Below, one piece after another: positions 1 to 5,824 of a DNA stretch of 5,824 nucleotides. The notes under the pieces were generated by a model. It saw only the letters and a program-made list of their open reading frames with translations. It had not been told where the DNA came from and searched no databases. The position numbers and the translations under genes were made by a program. Origin of the DNA: UBA2730 sp022793235. Lineage in GTDB: Bacteria; Bacillota_I; Bacilli_A; RF39; UBA660. The stretch covers positions 1 through 5,824 of the forward strand of contig CATJZL010000124.1 of the NCBI GenBank assembly GCA_949745755.1, given 5' to 3'. How positions within the stretch are numbered: the stretch's first letter is position 1; every line of letters starts with the position of its first letter.

Positions 1-505
1 ACCACATACACATCTATTTATTTCCTGTTCATCATTCAAACTTTCCCAGTTTTCCTTTTTATCATGACTATTTTTTGTAATCATCGTTAGGCTTCCAGAG
101 CTTTTTATCCATTTATATTTGGTTTTGACTGAATGTGTTCCATCTCCATTGTCTTTGTAGTTTACTGTTTTGATATAGTCTACACCTTCAACTAATTCTT
201 CTAGTAATTTTGCTCTTACCCTTGACATCTCGTGTCCACAAGTTTTACATATACGACTTTCTGTCATACCATTTTCATCTTTTTTCCATTCTGTATAGAT
301 ATGATCTACAAAATGCTTTTCTCCACACAAACAAGTGTGAATTTCTTGCTCATCATTTACAACTACAATTTCATTATCAAATTTATGTTTTTTTATTTAC
401 TTTCTTTGTTTTCTTTTTATCACAATCTTTACATTTTGACTTTTTAATTACGGTATGCGTACCATCATCATTATTTTTATATTTTTTACTGACTTGCTTA
501 TAGTC
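1..505 (-). repeat. Tandem protein-coding repeat of about 107 codons, one full copy and one partial
   Basis: Copy 1 runs 505-181 and copy 2 runs from 180 off the left edge. Both begin with Asp-Tyr, then have a DGTH(T/S)V motif, then NDEQEI followed by a C-x-C-G motif. NDEQEI starts at 357 and at 36, exactly 321 nt apart. DGTH glycine codons lie at 463 and 141, which is 322 nt apart. The one-base difference places an extra base in copy 1 between 463 and 357, where the A7 run lies. Copy 2 lacks the CKDC found in copy 1. Codons differ widely between copies while the motif residues are kept, so the duplication is not recent. The H-x-Y-x2-W ... C-x2-C-G-H pattern around 303-232 resembles short Cys repeats common in surface proteins of gut Firmicutes (family recollection). 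Confidence 0.75.
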
Positions 506-801
506 ATGTTTATGCTTTTTTTAAATTTTTCAAATTCTTTTATTTTTGCTTTTTGTACCTCATAATTTTCTTGCTCTACATAATTTACATTAGATGTTAT
601 TTCATCCATAATATTAGATATTGAATTAAACACATCTGCGTTATTATTTTCAAAGTCTAAATTTGATTCTACTGTATGATTTACAGTGTGAACCAAATTA
701 CTTGTTGCACCTGTTCCCAGTAATGTAAGACATGTACCGAATGCTGTTACTTTCACCCGATATTTTTTTAACTGTTCCTGAATTTTTTTTAACATGTCCA
801 T
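1..801 (-). pseudogene. Secreted Cys-motif repeat protein, frameshifted twice and cut by the window edge
   Basis: I do not recognise a named family. Translation starts at ATG 801 behind AGGAGAG. Residues 1-17 are basic and 18-34 are fairly hydrophobic (VTAFGTCLTLLGTGATS), like a signal peptide or membrane anchor. An acidic, Asn-rich segment follows to about residue 94. In the first frame the protein would end at 448 with a tail (IKIMMMVRIP) that looks like misread DNA. From about 520 to 388 the next frame instead encodes HDYKQVSKKYKNNDDGTHTV and CKDC. From 387 to the window edge the original frame resumes without a stop, giving CLCGEKHF, ESRICKTCGHE, GDGTHSV and CVCG. The shifts fall in A7 runs at 516-522 (one A missing) and 388-394 (one A extra). 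Paired cysteines suggest metal-binding ribbons, which is inference. The gene has its own promoter and is not obviously tied to the transporter operon. It could be a true pseudogene, a sequencing artefact or a slippage gene. Confidence 0.7.
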
Positions 802-811
802 GCTATTTTCA

Positions 812-818
812 CTCTCCT
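812..818 (-). promoter_or_regulatory. Ribosome binding site of the Cys-motif repeat gene
   Basis: AGGAGAG lies 10 nt upstream of the ATG at 801. A second in-frame ATG at 795 is also possible, but the first gives the better spacing. Confidence 0.6.
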
Positions 819-859
819 TTTAACTAACGTTTTTCATCCGAACATATTTATGTGTTAAT

Positions 860-888
860 ACTATATCACATGTATTTTTTAAAGTAAA
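860..888 (-). promoter_or_regulatory. Sigma-A-type promoter of the Cys-motif repeat gene
   Basis: The -35 box TTTACT (888-883) and the -10 box TATAGT (865-860) are separated by exactly 17 bp. A TG two bases before the -10 makes it an extended -10. The predicted transcription start is near 853, giving a leader of about 50 nt before the ATG at 801. This separates the gene from the transporter operon upstream. The -35 lies inside one arm of an inverted repeat (883-891 with 932-940). Confidence 0.65.
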
Positions 889-940
889 TGAAGAAATTAT
901 ATGAGATACAATCTTGGCTATTTTCAACCAATCATTTACT
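883..940. repeat. 9-bp perfect inverted repeat across the intergenic region
   Basis: AGTAAATGA at 883-891 is matched by TCATTTACT at 932-940, with 40 bp between. One arm covers the stop codon of the YxeA-type gene and the other covers the -35 box of the next gene. A weaker inner stem (TTGG/CCAA) lies within the spacer. There is no clear T tract right after the outer stem on the minus strand, so it is not a convincing intrinsic terminator. Its function is unknown and it may be chance in AT-rich DNA. Confidence 0.35.
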
Positions 941-1589
941 CTACTCTTTTCATATAATATTTGATTTTCTCATATTCCCTTTTTCCTATACTGTAAATTG
1001 CACTATAAGGTTTTTCTATATAATAATTATTCTTTTTTTTATAAATAAATAGAGTCGTCATTCCTTCTTCAAAAAGAAAATCTATTTTAATCCATTCATC
1101 TGTATGAATAGGTATATCTTGTATACTCTTATCATTCGTTAAATAGCTTTTTCTTAATGTGTTTTGTACCTCTTTAATTGATTTTTTATTTATAATACTT
1201 TTACTTTGATTATTAAAAGTGAGGATTATTTCTGTTGTTTTTTCTATTTCTTCTAAAGTGATTTTTTCAATATTCATTTTATGAATTACTAGGCTAGGTA
1301 GTTCTTCATATGATATCTTTTTTCTCTTTTTCTTATTTATTTTCAAGTAAGTACCATCTAGATATTTTTCTGAACTTCTAAATCTTATTTCTTTTTTTCG
1401 TCCATTTTTATTGTATGCTATAACCTTATATATGTATTTTTTCTGTGTTCTATTCTTCTCTATTTTTATCTTTGTATCCTTTATTTGGGTATAATAATCA
1501 TTTGTATCTAGAAAAAATAGATAATAGATACTCCCTAACAAGAGAAAACCTGTTAATAAACTTATCATTTTTATATTTTTTTTCTTCAT
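936..1589 (-). CDS. YxeA-family (DUF1093) protein with extra C-terminal DUF5301-like domain
   Basis: 217 residues. A basic N-terminus and one hydrophobic segment (about 8-27) without a lipobox Cys suggest a membrane-anchored protein facing outward. Residues 31-104 match the YxeA/DUF1093 pattern: YYTQIKD, a YxYxVxAYNxNG core, a DGTYLKI strand and the closing ISYEELP. YxeA proteins are normally only a little longer than this domain. Residues about 119-216 add a second unit with SIQDIP, IKIDFLFEEG, FIYKKKNNYYIEKPYSAIY, which resembles DUF5301. In B. subtilis yxeA closes the yxdJKLM-yxeA operon, whose transporter belongs to the peptide-antibiotic group, and the position here is the same. The molecular role of either domain is not established. 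The start is supported by AGAGGAAG, embedded in the last codons of the upstream gene. Only 2 nt separate the two genes, so translational coupling is likely. Very rich in Lys, Ile and Tyr. Confidence 0.8.
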   Translation of the reverse strand: MKKKNIKMISLLTGFLLLGSIYYLFFLDTNDYYTQIKDTKIKIEKNRTQKKYIYKVIAYNKNGRKKEIRFRSSEKYLDGTYLKINKKKRKKISYEELPSLVIHKMNIEKITLEEIEKTTEIILTFNNQSKSIINKKSIKEVQNTLRKSYLTNDKSIQDIPIHTDEWIKIDFLFEEGMTTLFIYKKKNNYYIEKPYSAIYSIGKREYEKIKYYMKRVE

Positions 1590-1591
1590 TT

Positions 1592-2689
1592 TTACTTCCT
1601 CTCTTCAATTGTGCTTTGATATTCTACTTTAAAAATTTTATCATAATATATTTTCTTTTTTCTTAATATCGTTATTGCATTGACTAAGTAAAACAAAATT
1701 ATTCCTATACTATATAAAATAAGAATTGTTGCTTCTTTTTGTATTGTAAAATTTAATTTAGGTACTTTTTTTATGATTAAAACTAAAAATATATAAGGTA
1801 TATAGAAATAATATATGTATAAAAATAGAATTCTACCAAATGATCTTATTACTACTTTATTTTTAAATACTATTTTTACATTTAAATAATTTCCTGCTAA
1901 TGTTTTTCCTTTGTTAAAATAAGGAATCATGACATAATATAGTATAAATGTACCATATTTTAAATATTTATTTTTTATAAATAGGAAACTCATTATCTGT
2001 ATTATGAAATATATGAAAATATCTAGAGAAAATAGGGTTATTCTTCTAAGCCCTGATACGTTTTTTCCTTCTTCTAAAGCTTTTTTATCTATTTCTTCTC
2101 TTGTGGGTAGAAATTTATTTATTAAATTTAGTAAAGAATATCCTACTATACCACCTAAGGTATTCATAAGAAGATCATCTACATCAAATAATCTGTAAGC
2201 TTTTGGGTAAATAAAATAGAGTCCTGTTAACTGTGTTAACTCAAAAAATAAAGATAATAAGAAAGAAAATAGAATGGTTTTTTTTAAATTACATTTAAAA
2301 TAGTATCTCAAATACATACCAAATGGTATGGTCATAAATATATTAAATACTACTGTATAGATACAGGGTTCTGTTAGGGCTTTCAAATAGGTTTTAGGAT
2401 TTTGTATTACAAAAGAAGATTCATTTAAAATATCTGTTATAAAAGTTAAAGGTATTCGTCTTATTTTTAGGGGATTCATATTCTCTACCTTTTCAAAAGA
2501 TGGTAATGGTAATATGACTAAAAAGTAGATTGTTAACAAGTATAAAATAAAGGAGTAAATGATAATTGTTCTTAATTTACTAATTGATCCATACTTATGA
2601 TATTCGCTTAGAATAAAGGGTATTGTGATGATAAGGGCAATGAGTGGAAATATAAGGATAGCTGTTTTCATTGCATATATATAATTCAT
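1592..2689 (-). CDS. VanZ-RDD fusion integral membrane protein
   Basis: 365 residues with at least seven hydrophobic segments (about 8-28, 40-62, 108-126, 138-158, 176-194, 218-238, 288-306, with another near 320-341). Residues about 40-192 form a VanZ-like domain, including NIFMTIPFG (116-124) and the signature E150-x2-Q153 ... R166 ... D169, D171-D172 ... N176 ... G179-G180. Residues about 213-345 form an RDD-type domain, with RR (215-216), D223 and GKTLAGNYLNVKI (261-273). VanZ of Enterococcus gives low-level teicoplanin resistance by an unclear route. RDD domains have no single agreed role, though some are linked to ion transport. The gene sits between the BceB-type permease (77-nt gap) and the YxeA-type gene, so a role in envelope defence is inferred. 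No ribosome binding site lies at normal distance from ATG 2689. A strong one is 36 nt upstream, with a hairpin between. The Met at codon 7 is no better placed. Confidence 0.85.
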   Translation of the reverse strand: MNYIYAMKTAILIFPLIALIITIPFILSEYHKYGSISKLRTIIIYSFILYLLTIYFLVILPLPSFEKVENMNPLKIRRIPLTFITDILNESSFVIQNPKTYLKALTEPCIYTVVFNIFMTIPFGMYLRYYFKCNLKKTILFSFLLSLFFELTQLTGLYFIYPKAYRLFDVDDLLMNTLGGIVGYSLLNLINKFLPTREEIDKKALEEGKNVSGLRRITLFSLDIFIYFIIQIMSFLFIKNKYLKYGTFILYYVMIPYFNKGKTLAGNYLNVKIVFKNKVVIRSFGRILFLYIYYFYIPYIFLVLIIKKVPKLNFTIQKEATILILYSIGIILFYLVNAITILRKKKIYYDKIFKVEYQSTIEERK

Positions 2690-2700
2690 ATAAACAATAA

Positions 2701-2722
2701 GGATTAGTGAACCTACTAATCC
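2701..2722 (-). other. Hairpin between the ribosome binding site and start of the VanZ-RDD gene
   Basis: Perfect 8-bp arms, GGATTAGT and ACTAATCC, enclose a 6-base loop. In the mRNA the hairpin sits just after AAAGGAGG and ends 11 nt before ATG 2689. If folded, it would shorten the effective spacing from 36 to about 14 nt. The following TTATTGTTTAT is moderately T-rich, so a weak terminator or attenuator after the permease gene is an alternative reading. Confidence 0.6.
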
Positions 2723-2725
2723 TCT

Positions 2726-2733
2726 CCTCCTTT
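2726..2733 (-). promoter_or_regulatory. Strong Shine-Dalgarno set unusually far from its start codon
   Basis: AAAGGAGG is close to a full anti-Shine-Dalgarno match, but no ATG, GTG or TTG lies 5-10 nt downstream. The only gene it can serve is the VanZ-RDD gene, whose ATG is 36 nt away across a hairpin. Confidence 0.55.
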
Positions 2734-2766
2734 TTTTACATAATTACTACAATTTTTAAAAAAATT

Positions 2767-4809
2767 TTATTTTTCTTTTATAATATTTTTACTACAAAAG
2801 TAAGTTAATAAGAAATATCCTCCATAAATCATTATAATAAAGCAGGCTGTCATGATTATAGATGGCAAAAGTTTTTCATTTCCAAATGTTTCTAAAATTA
2901 TATTTGAAAACTTGATTCCAAATATGGAATGAATTATGGCAAAAAGTAATGGAAACATAAAGAATATGGCTATTTGTCTAAACAGAGCTTTATTTAGCAT
3001 TTTCTCATCTGTACCTAATTTTCTAAGCATTTTAAATCTTTCTTTATTATCGCTTGATTCTGATAATTCTTTTAATGCTAGTATTGCTGCACTGGATATT
3101 AAAAAGATTATTCCAAGATAAAGACCTATAAATGTTACCATTGCTCCCAATCCTATACTACTCTCTGCAATATCTATTTTACTATTTATAGTTATAAGAC
3201 TTGTTGTATCCCACATTTCATCTATTACTTTTTGTATATTTTCATTTATTTTTTGTTTTTCTTCTTTGTTTTTTGTATTATAATTTGCAATTAAAACTTT
3301 ATTTCTTATAGATAAGTTTTCTACTGCTTTATCTGGTACTAAGAAAATACCATCATTTATATGATTTGAGGAAATTTCTACAAAACCAGGACTACATTTT
3401 TTATATTTTGGAAAATAGTTTTTATTGTTTAGAGTGATTTTCGATTTTTCTTTTAGAGCTTCATTCCTTATTTCAATCATACTATCAAAATCTGCAATAA
3501 TTAAATATTCATTCTCTTTTAAACTGTATTCCTTATTTCCATACAGTCTTGCAATCTTATTATAGTCACTTATTTTTATAATCAATTCTTTGTTTTCATA
3601 TCTTAAATATTTATATTTTTCTTTTATTTTTTCTAATTTTATTCCTAATGTACTTCCTAGTGTTAGATTTTCGTCTTCATAAATATTGAATTCAATTTTA
3701 TCTTTTAGATTTTTATTGATATCAAAATTGTTTTTTTCTAATGTTTCTTTAATAGATAATTTTTCATCTTGTTTTATTTCTATATTTTGTGTTTCTAAAT
3801 CTAATAGTTTTGTAAGTTGAATATCTACTGGTGCTAACTTTTCTAAATTGGATGTCATGGAGTTTTTTAAAGAAAGAGATGCTGATAAAACACATATCGT
3901 TACAAAAAGCATAATACATATAATTGTCATGGAAAAGACTGTTGTATTTACTTTTGAGCTTACTTGTCTTAAGATGAAACTATTTAAGCCTTTGTAATAT
4001 ACTTTCTTCCTTGACATAACCAGTTTTAATATTAATCCAGATAGAGACCAAAATATAAGGAATGTTGTTACACAGCCTATTATAATCGGAATAAATATTT
4101 TTTCTGCTGTATCTAGTTTGGCAATACCTGCTGTTACTAGGTAATATGCATATCCTAAGAAGCAAGTTGATACAACAAAAATGAGTATACATAGATAAGG
4201 ATTTTTTAATTTTTGTTTTTCTGATCTTTTTGAACTATACAATAAGTCAATTAATTTACATTTGCTTACACTGAAGGTATTAAATATCATAACTAGTAAA
4301 TACATAATGCCAAAGTATATAAAACATTTTATACTTGCTTCTTGTGAAAAAATGAACTCAAATTTTGTAAGATCTGCTTCAAATAGATTTGCGACTAGTA
4401 TGCTCATAAACTGAGATAAAACTATTCCTACTCCTAAACCTATTAATAGTGAAATCATTCCTATAATTAATGTTTCTATAAAAAGAATTAAAGATATTTT
4501 TCTTTTGCTCATTCCAAGGGTTAAATATATACCAAATTCTTTATTTCTTCTTTTCATCATAAATCTTGAGGCATAAATAATTAAAAAACCTAAGATAATA
4601 GAAATAAATACACTTACTCCTGCTAACATATTTGTCATTACTTTTATCATATCATGAGTTGCTTTTGAGACATTCATCATAACAGTTTGGCTTTCAATGG
4701 AGTTAAATACATAAAATATGGCTACACCAAGTATTAAGGTAAAGAAATAAATCGCATAATCTTTTATACTTTTGGTTATATTTTTTATCGATAGTTTAAA
4801 AAGCATCAT
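2767..4809 (-). CDS. BceB/YxdM-type ABC transporter permease (FtsX-like), peptide-antibiotic group
   Basis: 680 residues, the usual size for BceB-type permeases. Ten hydrophobic segments can be read at about 17-37, 60-80, 108-136, 159-178, 205-225, 238-264, 288-312, 554-580, 610-634 and 648-672. A large, mostly polar domain of about 240 residues (313-553) sits between segments 7 and 8, which is the hallmark of the family and the place where peptide is thought to be sensed. The first FtsX-type coupling motif is NKEFGIYLTLGMSKRKIS (89-106). The second, NKERFKMLRKLGTDEKML (588-605), is the form typical of BceB proteins. With the ATPase it should free lipid-bound cell-wall targets from peptide antibiotics and signal to a sensor kinase (family knowledge). 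The ATG at 4809 overlaps the ATPase gene by 14 bp, with GGTGGT in the ATPase tail as a weak binding site 7 nt upstream. A second ATG follows at once. Which peptide it handles cannot be read. Confidence 0.93.
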   Translation of the reverse strand: MMLFKLSIKNITKSIKDYAIYFFTLILGVAIFYVFNSIESQTVMMNVSKATHDMIKVMTNMLAGVSVFISIILGFLIIYASRFMMKRRNKEFGIYLTLGMSKRKISLILFIETLIIGMISLLIGLGVGIVLSQFMSILVANLFEADLTKFEFIFSQEASIKCFIYFGIMYLLVMIFNTFSVSKCKLIDLLYSSKRSEKQKLKNPYLCILIFVVSTCFLGYAYYLVTAGIAKLDTAEKIFIPIIIGCVTTFLIFWSLSGLILKLVMSRKKVYYKGLNSFILRQVSSKVNTTVFSMTIICIMLFVTICVLSASLSLKNSMTSNLEKLAPVDIQLTKLLDLETQNIEIKQDEKLSIKETLEKNNFDINKNLKDKIEFNIYEDENLTLGSTLGIKLEKIKEKYKYLRYENKELIIKISDYNKIARLYGNKEYSLKENEYLIIADFDSMIEIRNEALKEKSKITLNNKNYFPKYKKCSPGFVEISSNHINDGIFLVPDKAVENLSIRNKVLIANYNTKNKEEKQKINENIQKVIDEMWDTTSLITINSKIDIAESSIGLGAMVTFIGLYLGIIFLISSAAILALKELSESSDNKERFKMLRKLGTDEKMLNKALFRQIAIFFMFPLLFAIIHSIFGIKFSNIILETFGNEKLLPSIIMTACFIIMIYGGYFLLTYFCSKNIIKEK

Positions 4810-5563
4810 TTAAATCACCACCAAGCATTGTTACTACATCAATTATTTTATCAAAGAATTCTTTTCTTGTTTCGTCTCCTCTTCTAATTTCATTAAATAT
4901 TTTTCCATCTTTTATAAAGATTACTCTTGTGGTGAAGCTGGCTGTAAAAGCATCATGTGTGACCATTAAAATAGTTGACTTTAATTCTTTATTTAGATAG
5001 TTAAATCTTTCTAGGAGCATTTTTGCGGATTTGGAGTCCAAGGCTCCTGTTGGTTCATCTGCTAAAATAAGTTTAGGGCTGGTGATAATTGCTCTTGCAC
5101 TTGCTACTCTTTGTTTTTGCCCTCCAGACATTTGATAGGGATATTTAGATAAAACATCTTCTATATTTAGGTATTTTGCGACTGTTTTTATTTTTTCTTC
5201 TATTTTTGCGATACTCTCATTTTGAATCGATAAGGCTAGTGCAATATTTTCATAGGCTGTTAAGGTGTCTAATAAATTAAAATCTTGAAATATGAAGCCT
5301 AATTCTTCTCTTCTAAATTTATTTAAATTATTTCCCTTTAATTTAGTAATATCTTCTTCTCCTACATAAATGTGTCCTGATGTTACTTTATCTATTGTTG
5401 AGATTAAATTCAACAGTGTGGTTTTTCCTGAACCACTGGACCCCATAATGGCTACAAATTCTCCTTTTTCTACTTCAAAAGATATATTATCTATTGCTTT
5501 TGTTAGGCTAGATTTGGTTCCATAATATTTTTCTATTTTGTCTATTTTTAAAATATTTTCCAT
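4796..5563 (-). CDS. BceA/YxdL-type ABC transporter ATPase, peptide-antibiotic group
   Basis: 255 residues when started at ATG 5563. An upstream in-frame ATG (5587) has no binding site, whereas 5563 follows AAAGGAG by 7 nt. Complete ABC motifs are present: Walker A GSSGSGKT (41-48), Q-loop Gln93, signature MSGGQKQR (145-152), Walker B LILADE with catalytic Glu170, D-loop ALDS (174-177) and switch His203. The segment IFQDFNLLDTLTAYENI (91-107) is typical of the MacB/LolD/BceA branch. The protein should be cytoplasmic and power the permease encoded directly downstream, with which it overlaps by 14 bp. The short C-terminal extension ending in MLGGDLNDAF also fits BceA relatives rather than LolD. 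All catalytic residues are intact, so the transporter looks functional. BceA-like pairs usually lie beside a response regulator and kinase, and neither is visible here. Confidence 0.95.
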   Translation of the reverse strand: MENILKIDKIEKYYGTKSSLTKAIDNISFEVEKGEFVAIMGSSGSGKTTLLNLISTIDKVTSGHIYVGEEDITKLKGNNLNKFRREELGFIFQDFNLLDTLTAYENIALALSIQNESIAKIEEKIKTVAKYLNIEDVLSKYPYQMSGGQKQRVASARAIITSPKLILADEPTGALDSKSAKMLLERFNYLNKELKSTILMVTHDAFTASFTTRVIFIKDGKIFNEIRRGDETRKEFFDKIIDVVTMLGGDLNDAF

Positions 5564-5570
5564 ACTCTTT

Positions 5571-5577
5571 CTCCTTT
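5571..5577 (-). promoter_or_regulatory. Ribosome binding site that sets the ATPase start
   Basis: AAAGGAG with 7 nt spacing to ATG 5563. This site favours that codon over the ATG at 5587, which lies upstream of the site and lacks one of its own. The annotated protein therefore loses the first eight residues (MKEKRRKS) of the longest frame. Confidence 0.8.
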
Positions 5578-5590
5578 TCTCTTTCATTTT

Positions 5591-5634
5591 ATTCTAAAAC
5601 TCTTTTTTTATCGCCTCTTTAATATTACAGTATA
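5591..5634 (-). promoter_or_regulatory. Candidate operon promoter, -10 ambiguous
   Basis: Two -10 candidates are seen. TAGAAT (5596-5591) would start transcription close to 5585, giving a leader of about 22 nt, and would put the operator just upstream of a poor -35, as expected for an activator-dependent promoter. TATACT (5634-5629) also matches the consensus, but the operator would then fill its spacer. Neither has a convincing -35 box at 16-18 bp. I prefer the first because of the operator position. Confidence 0.35.
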
Positions 5635-5648
5635 TTACAATTTTGTAA
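5625..5648. promoter_or_regulatory. Candidate BceR-type response regulator operator
   Basis: Positions 5635-5648 form a perfect inverted repeat, TTACA-ATTT-TGTAA. A further TTACA half-site begins at 5625, exactly 10 bp from the first, so it lies on the same face of the helix. OmpR-family regulators bind such phased half-sites. From memory, BceR-like regulators favour a TNACA-N4-TGTAA box, which this fits. It stands about 70 bp upstream of the ATPase start. In AT-rich DNA a chance match is possible. Confidence 0.55.
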
Positions 5649-5667
5649 GATTTGTTTTCAAATTAAA

Positions 5668-5705
5668 AAAATACTTTTACTTTTTCCAAAGTTAAATAGT
5701 ATTTT
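5668..5705. terminator. Long hairpin with T tracts on both sides, likely bidirectional terminator
   Basis: Outer arms AAAATACT (5668-5675) and AGTATTTT (5698-5705) pair over 8 bp. Further TTT/AAA and ACTTT/AAAGT stems continue inward to a 4-base loop (5684-5687), with two single-base bulges. The minus strand leaves through a run of seven T and the plus strand through five T. The stem is AT-only apart from two G-C pairs, so it is weak. It would end a gene coming from beyond the right edge and insulate the transporter operon. Confidence 0.5.
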
Positions 5706-5711
5706 TATTCT

Positions 5712-5753
5712 TTATATTATGAATTTTATATTTTTTCTAATCTTTCTATCCAT
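5712..5753 (-). CDS. Possible 13-codon ORF between upstream gene and terminator
   Basis: ATG 5753 follows GAGG by 7 nt and opens a 13-residue basic peptide (MDRKIRKNIKFII) ending at TAA 5714. It lies between the possible end of an upstream gene and the terminator hairpin. The binding site is the only positive sign. It may be a leader peptide, a remnant or chance, and no function is claimed. Confidence 0.2.
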   Translation of the reverse strand: MDRKIRKNIKFII

Positions 5754-5772
5754 ATCTTTTCCTCTTTTATTT

Positions 5773-5824
5773 TTATAATGGACGTTTTTTCTCATTTAAA
5801 ATTTCTAAGGTATATGATTTGAAA
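5773..5824 (-). CDS. Possible C-terminal end of an upstream gene
   Basis: One minus-strand frame is open from the window edge and ends at TAA 5775 after 16 codons (FKSYTLEILNEKKRPL). The other two frames stop within a dozen codons. The terminator-like hairpin about 70 bp downstream is where a gene end would be expected. Sixteen residues are too few to name a family. A two-component gene would fit the operon type, but the tail itself shows nothing of the kind. Confidence 0.3.
   Translation of the reverse strand, partial: FKSYTLEILNEKKRPL

Noticed and set aside
210..503. Plus-strand frame of 97 codons rich in Phe, Leu and Tyr
   Set aside because: It is antisense to the Cys-repeat coding region, whose motifs recur in two copies on the minus strand. 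The hydrophobic composition is what A-rich coding DNA gives when read backwards, and there is no binding site.
448..801. The gene at 801 as a complete 117-residue protein ending at 448
   Set aside because: Its last 24 or so residues come from the wrong frame. The neighbouring frame carries motifs shared with the downstream repeat, and the original frame resumes at 387 to the window edge.
906..930. Small TTGG/CCAA hairpin after the YxeA-type gene as a terminator
   Set aside because: The stem is about six pairs with one wobble, and no T tract follows on the minus strand.
1445..2198. Plus-strand frames at 1445-1666 and 2004-2198
   Set aside because: Both are antisense to the YxeA-type and VanZ-RDD genes, have no ribosome binding site and show no recognisable motif.
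2936..4192. Frames at 2936-3121 (plus) and 3980-4192 (minus) inside the permease gene
   Set aside because: They are shadows of the 680-residue BceB-type permease, which is continuous and shows family motifs throughout.
5564..5587. Upstream ATG adding eight residues to the ATPase
   Set aside because: It has no binding site of its own, and the AAAGGAG at 5571-5577 lies inside this extension, correctly placed for ATG 5563.

Overview
The window is strongly AT-rich (about three quarters A+T by eye). It has purine-rich Shine-Dalgarno sites, standard-code reading frames with TGG for Trp, and gene families typical of low-GC Gram-positive bacteria. It most likely comes from a Bacillota (Firmicutes) genome of the Clostridia or Bacilli type. 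The species cannot be named from the sequence. All recognisable genes lie on the minus strand, so they are described here from high to low coordinates.

Right edge (5824-5588). The last 16 codons of a possible upstream gene end at 5773. A doubtful 13-codon ORF with a good ribosome binding site follows. Next comes a long hairpin with a T tract on both strands (5668-5705), then a perfect TTACA-N4-TGTAA inverted repeat with a further TTACA half-site 10 bp away. The last of these looks like the operator for the operon below it.

Main operon (5563-936). Four genes are packed together: a BceA/YxdL-type ATPase, a 680-residue BceB/YxdM-type permease (14-bp overlap), a VanZ-RDD fusion membrane protein, and a YxeA (DUF1093) protein carrying an extra C-terminal DUF5301-like domain. 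The order ATPase-permease-...-YxeA matches the Bacillus subtilis yxdLM-yxeA layout, which belongs to the peptide-antibiotic sensing and detoxification family. VanZ-type proteins are linked to glycopeptide (teicoplanin) tolerance. The set therefore reads as one cell-envelope defence operon against cationic or cell-wall-targeting peptides. The response regulator and histidine kinase that normally control such transporters are not in the window.

Left part (935-1). A good sigma-A-type promoter (860-888) drives a separate gene starting at 801. Its protein has a secretion-like N-terminus, then tandem repeats of about 107 residues carrying C-x2-C, C-x-C and DGTH motifs. The repeat region continues off the left edge. 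The frame is broken twice, each time in or near a run of seven A bases, and the two shifts compensate. Either this is a damaged gene, or the assembly has two homopolymer errors, or (less likely) the transcript or translation slips. No tRNA, rRNA, CRISPR array, insertion sequence or integrase was seen.
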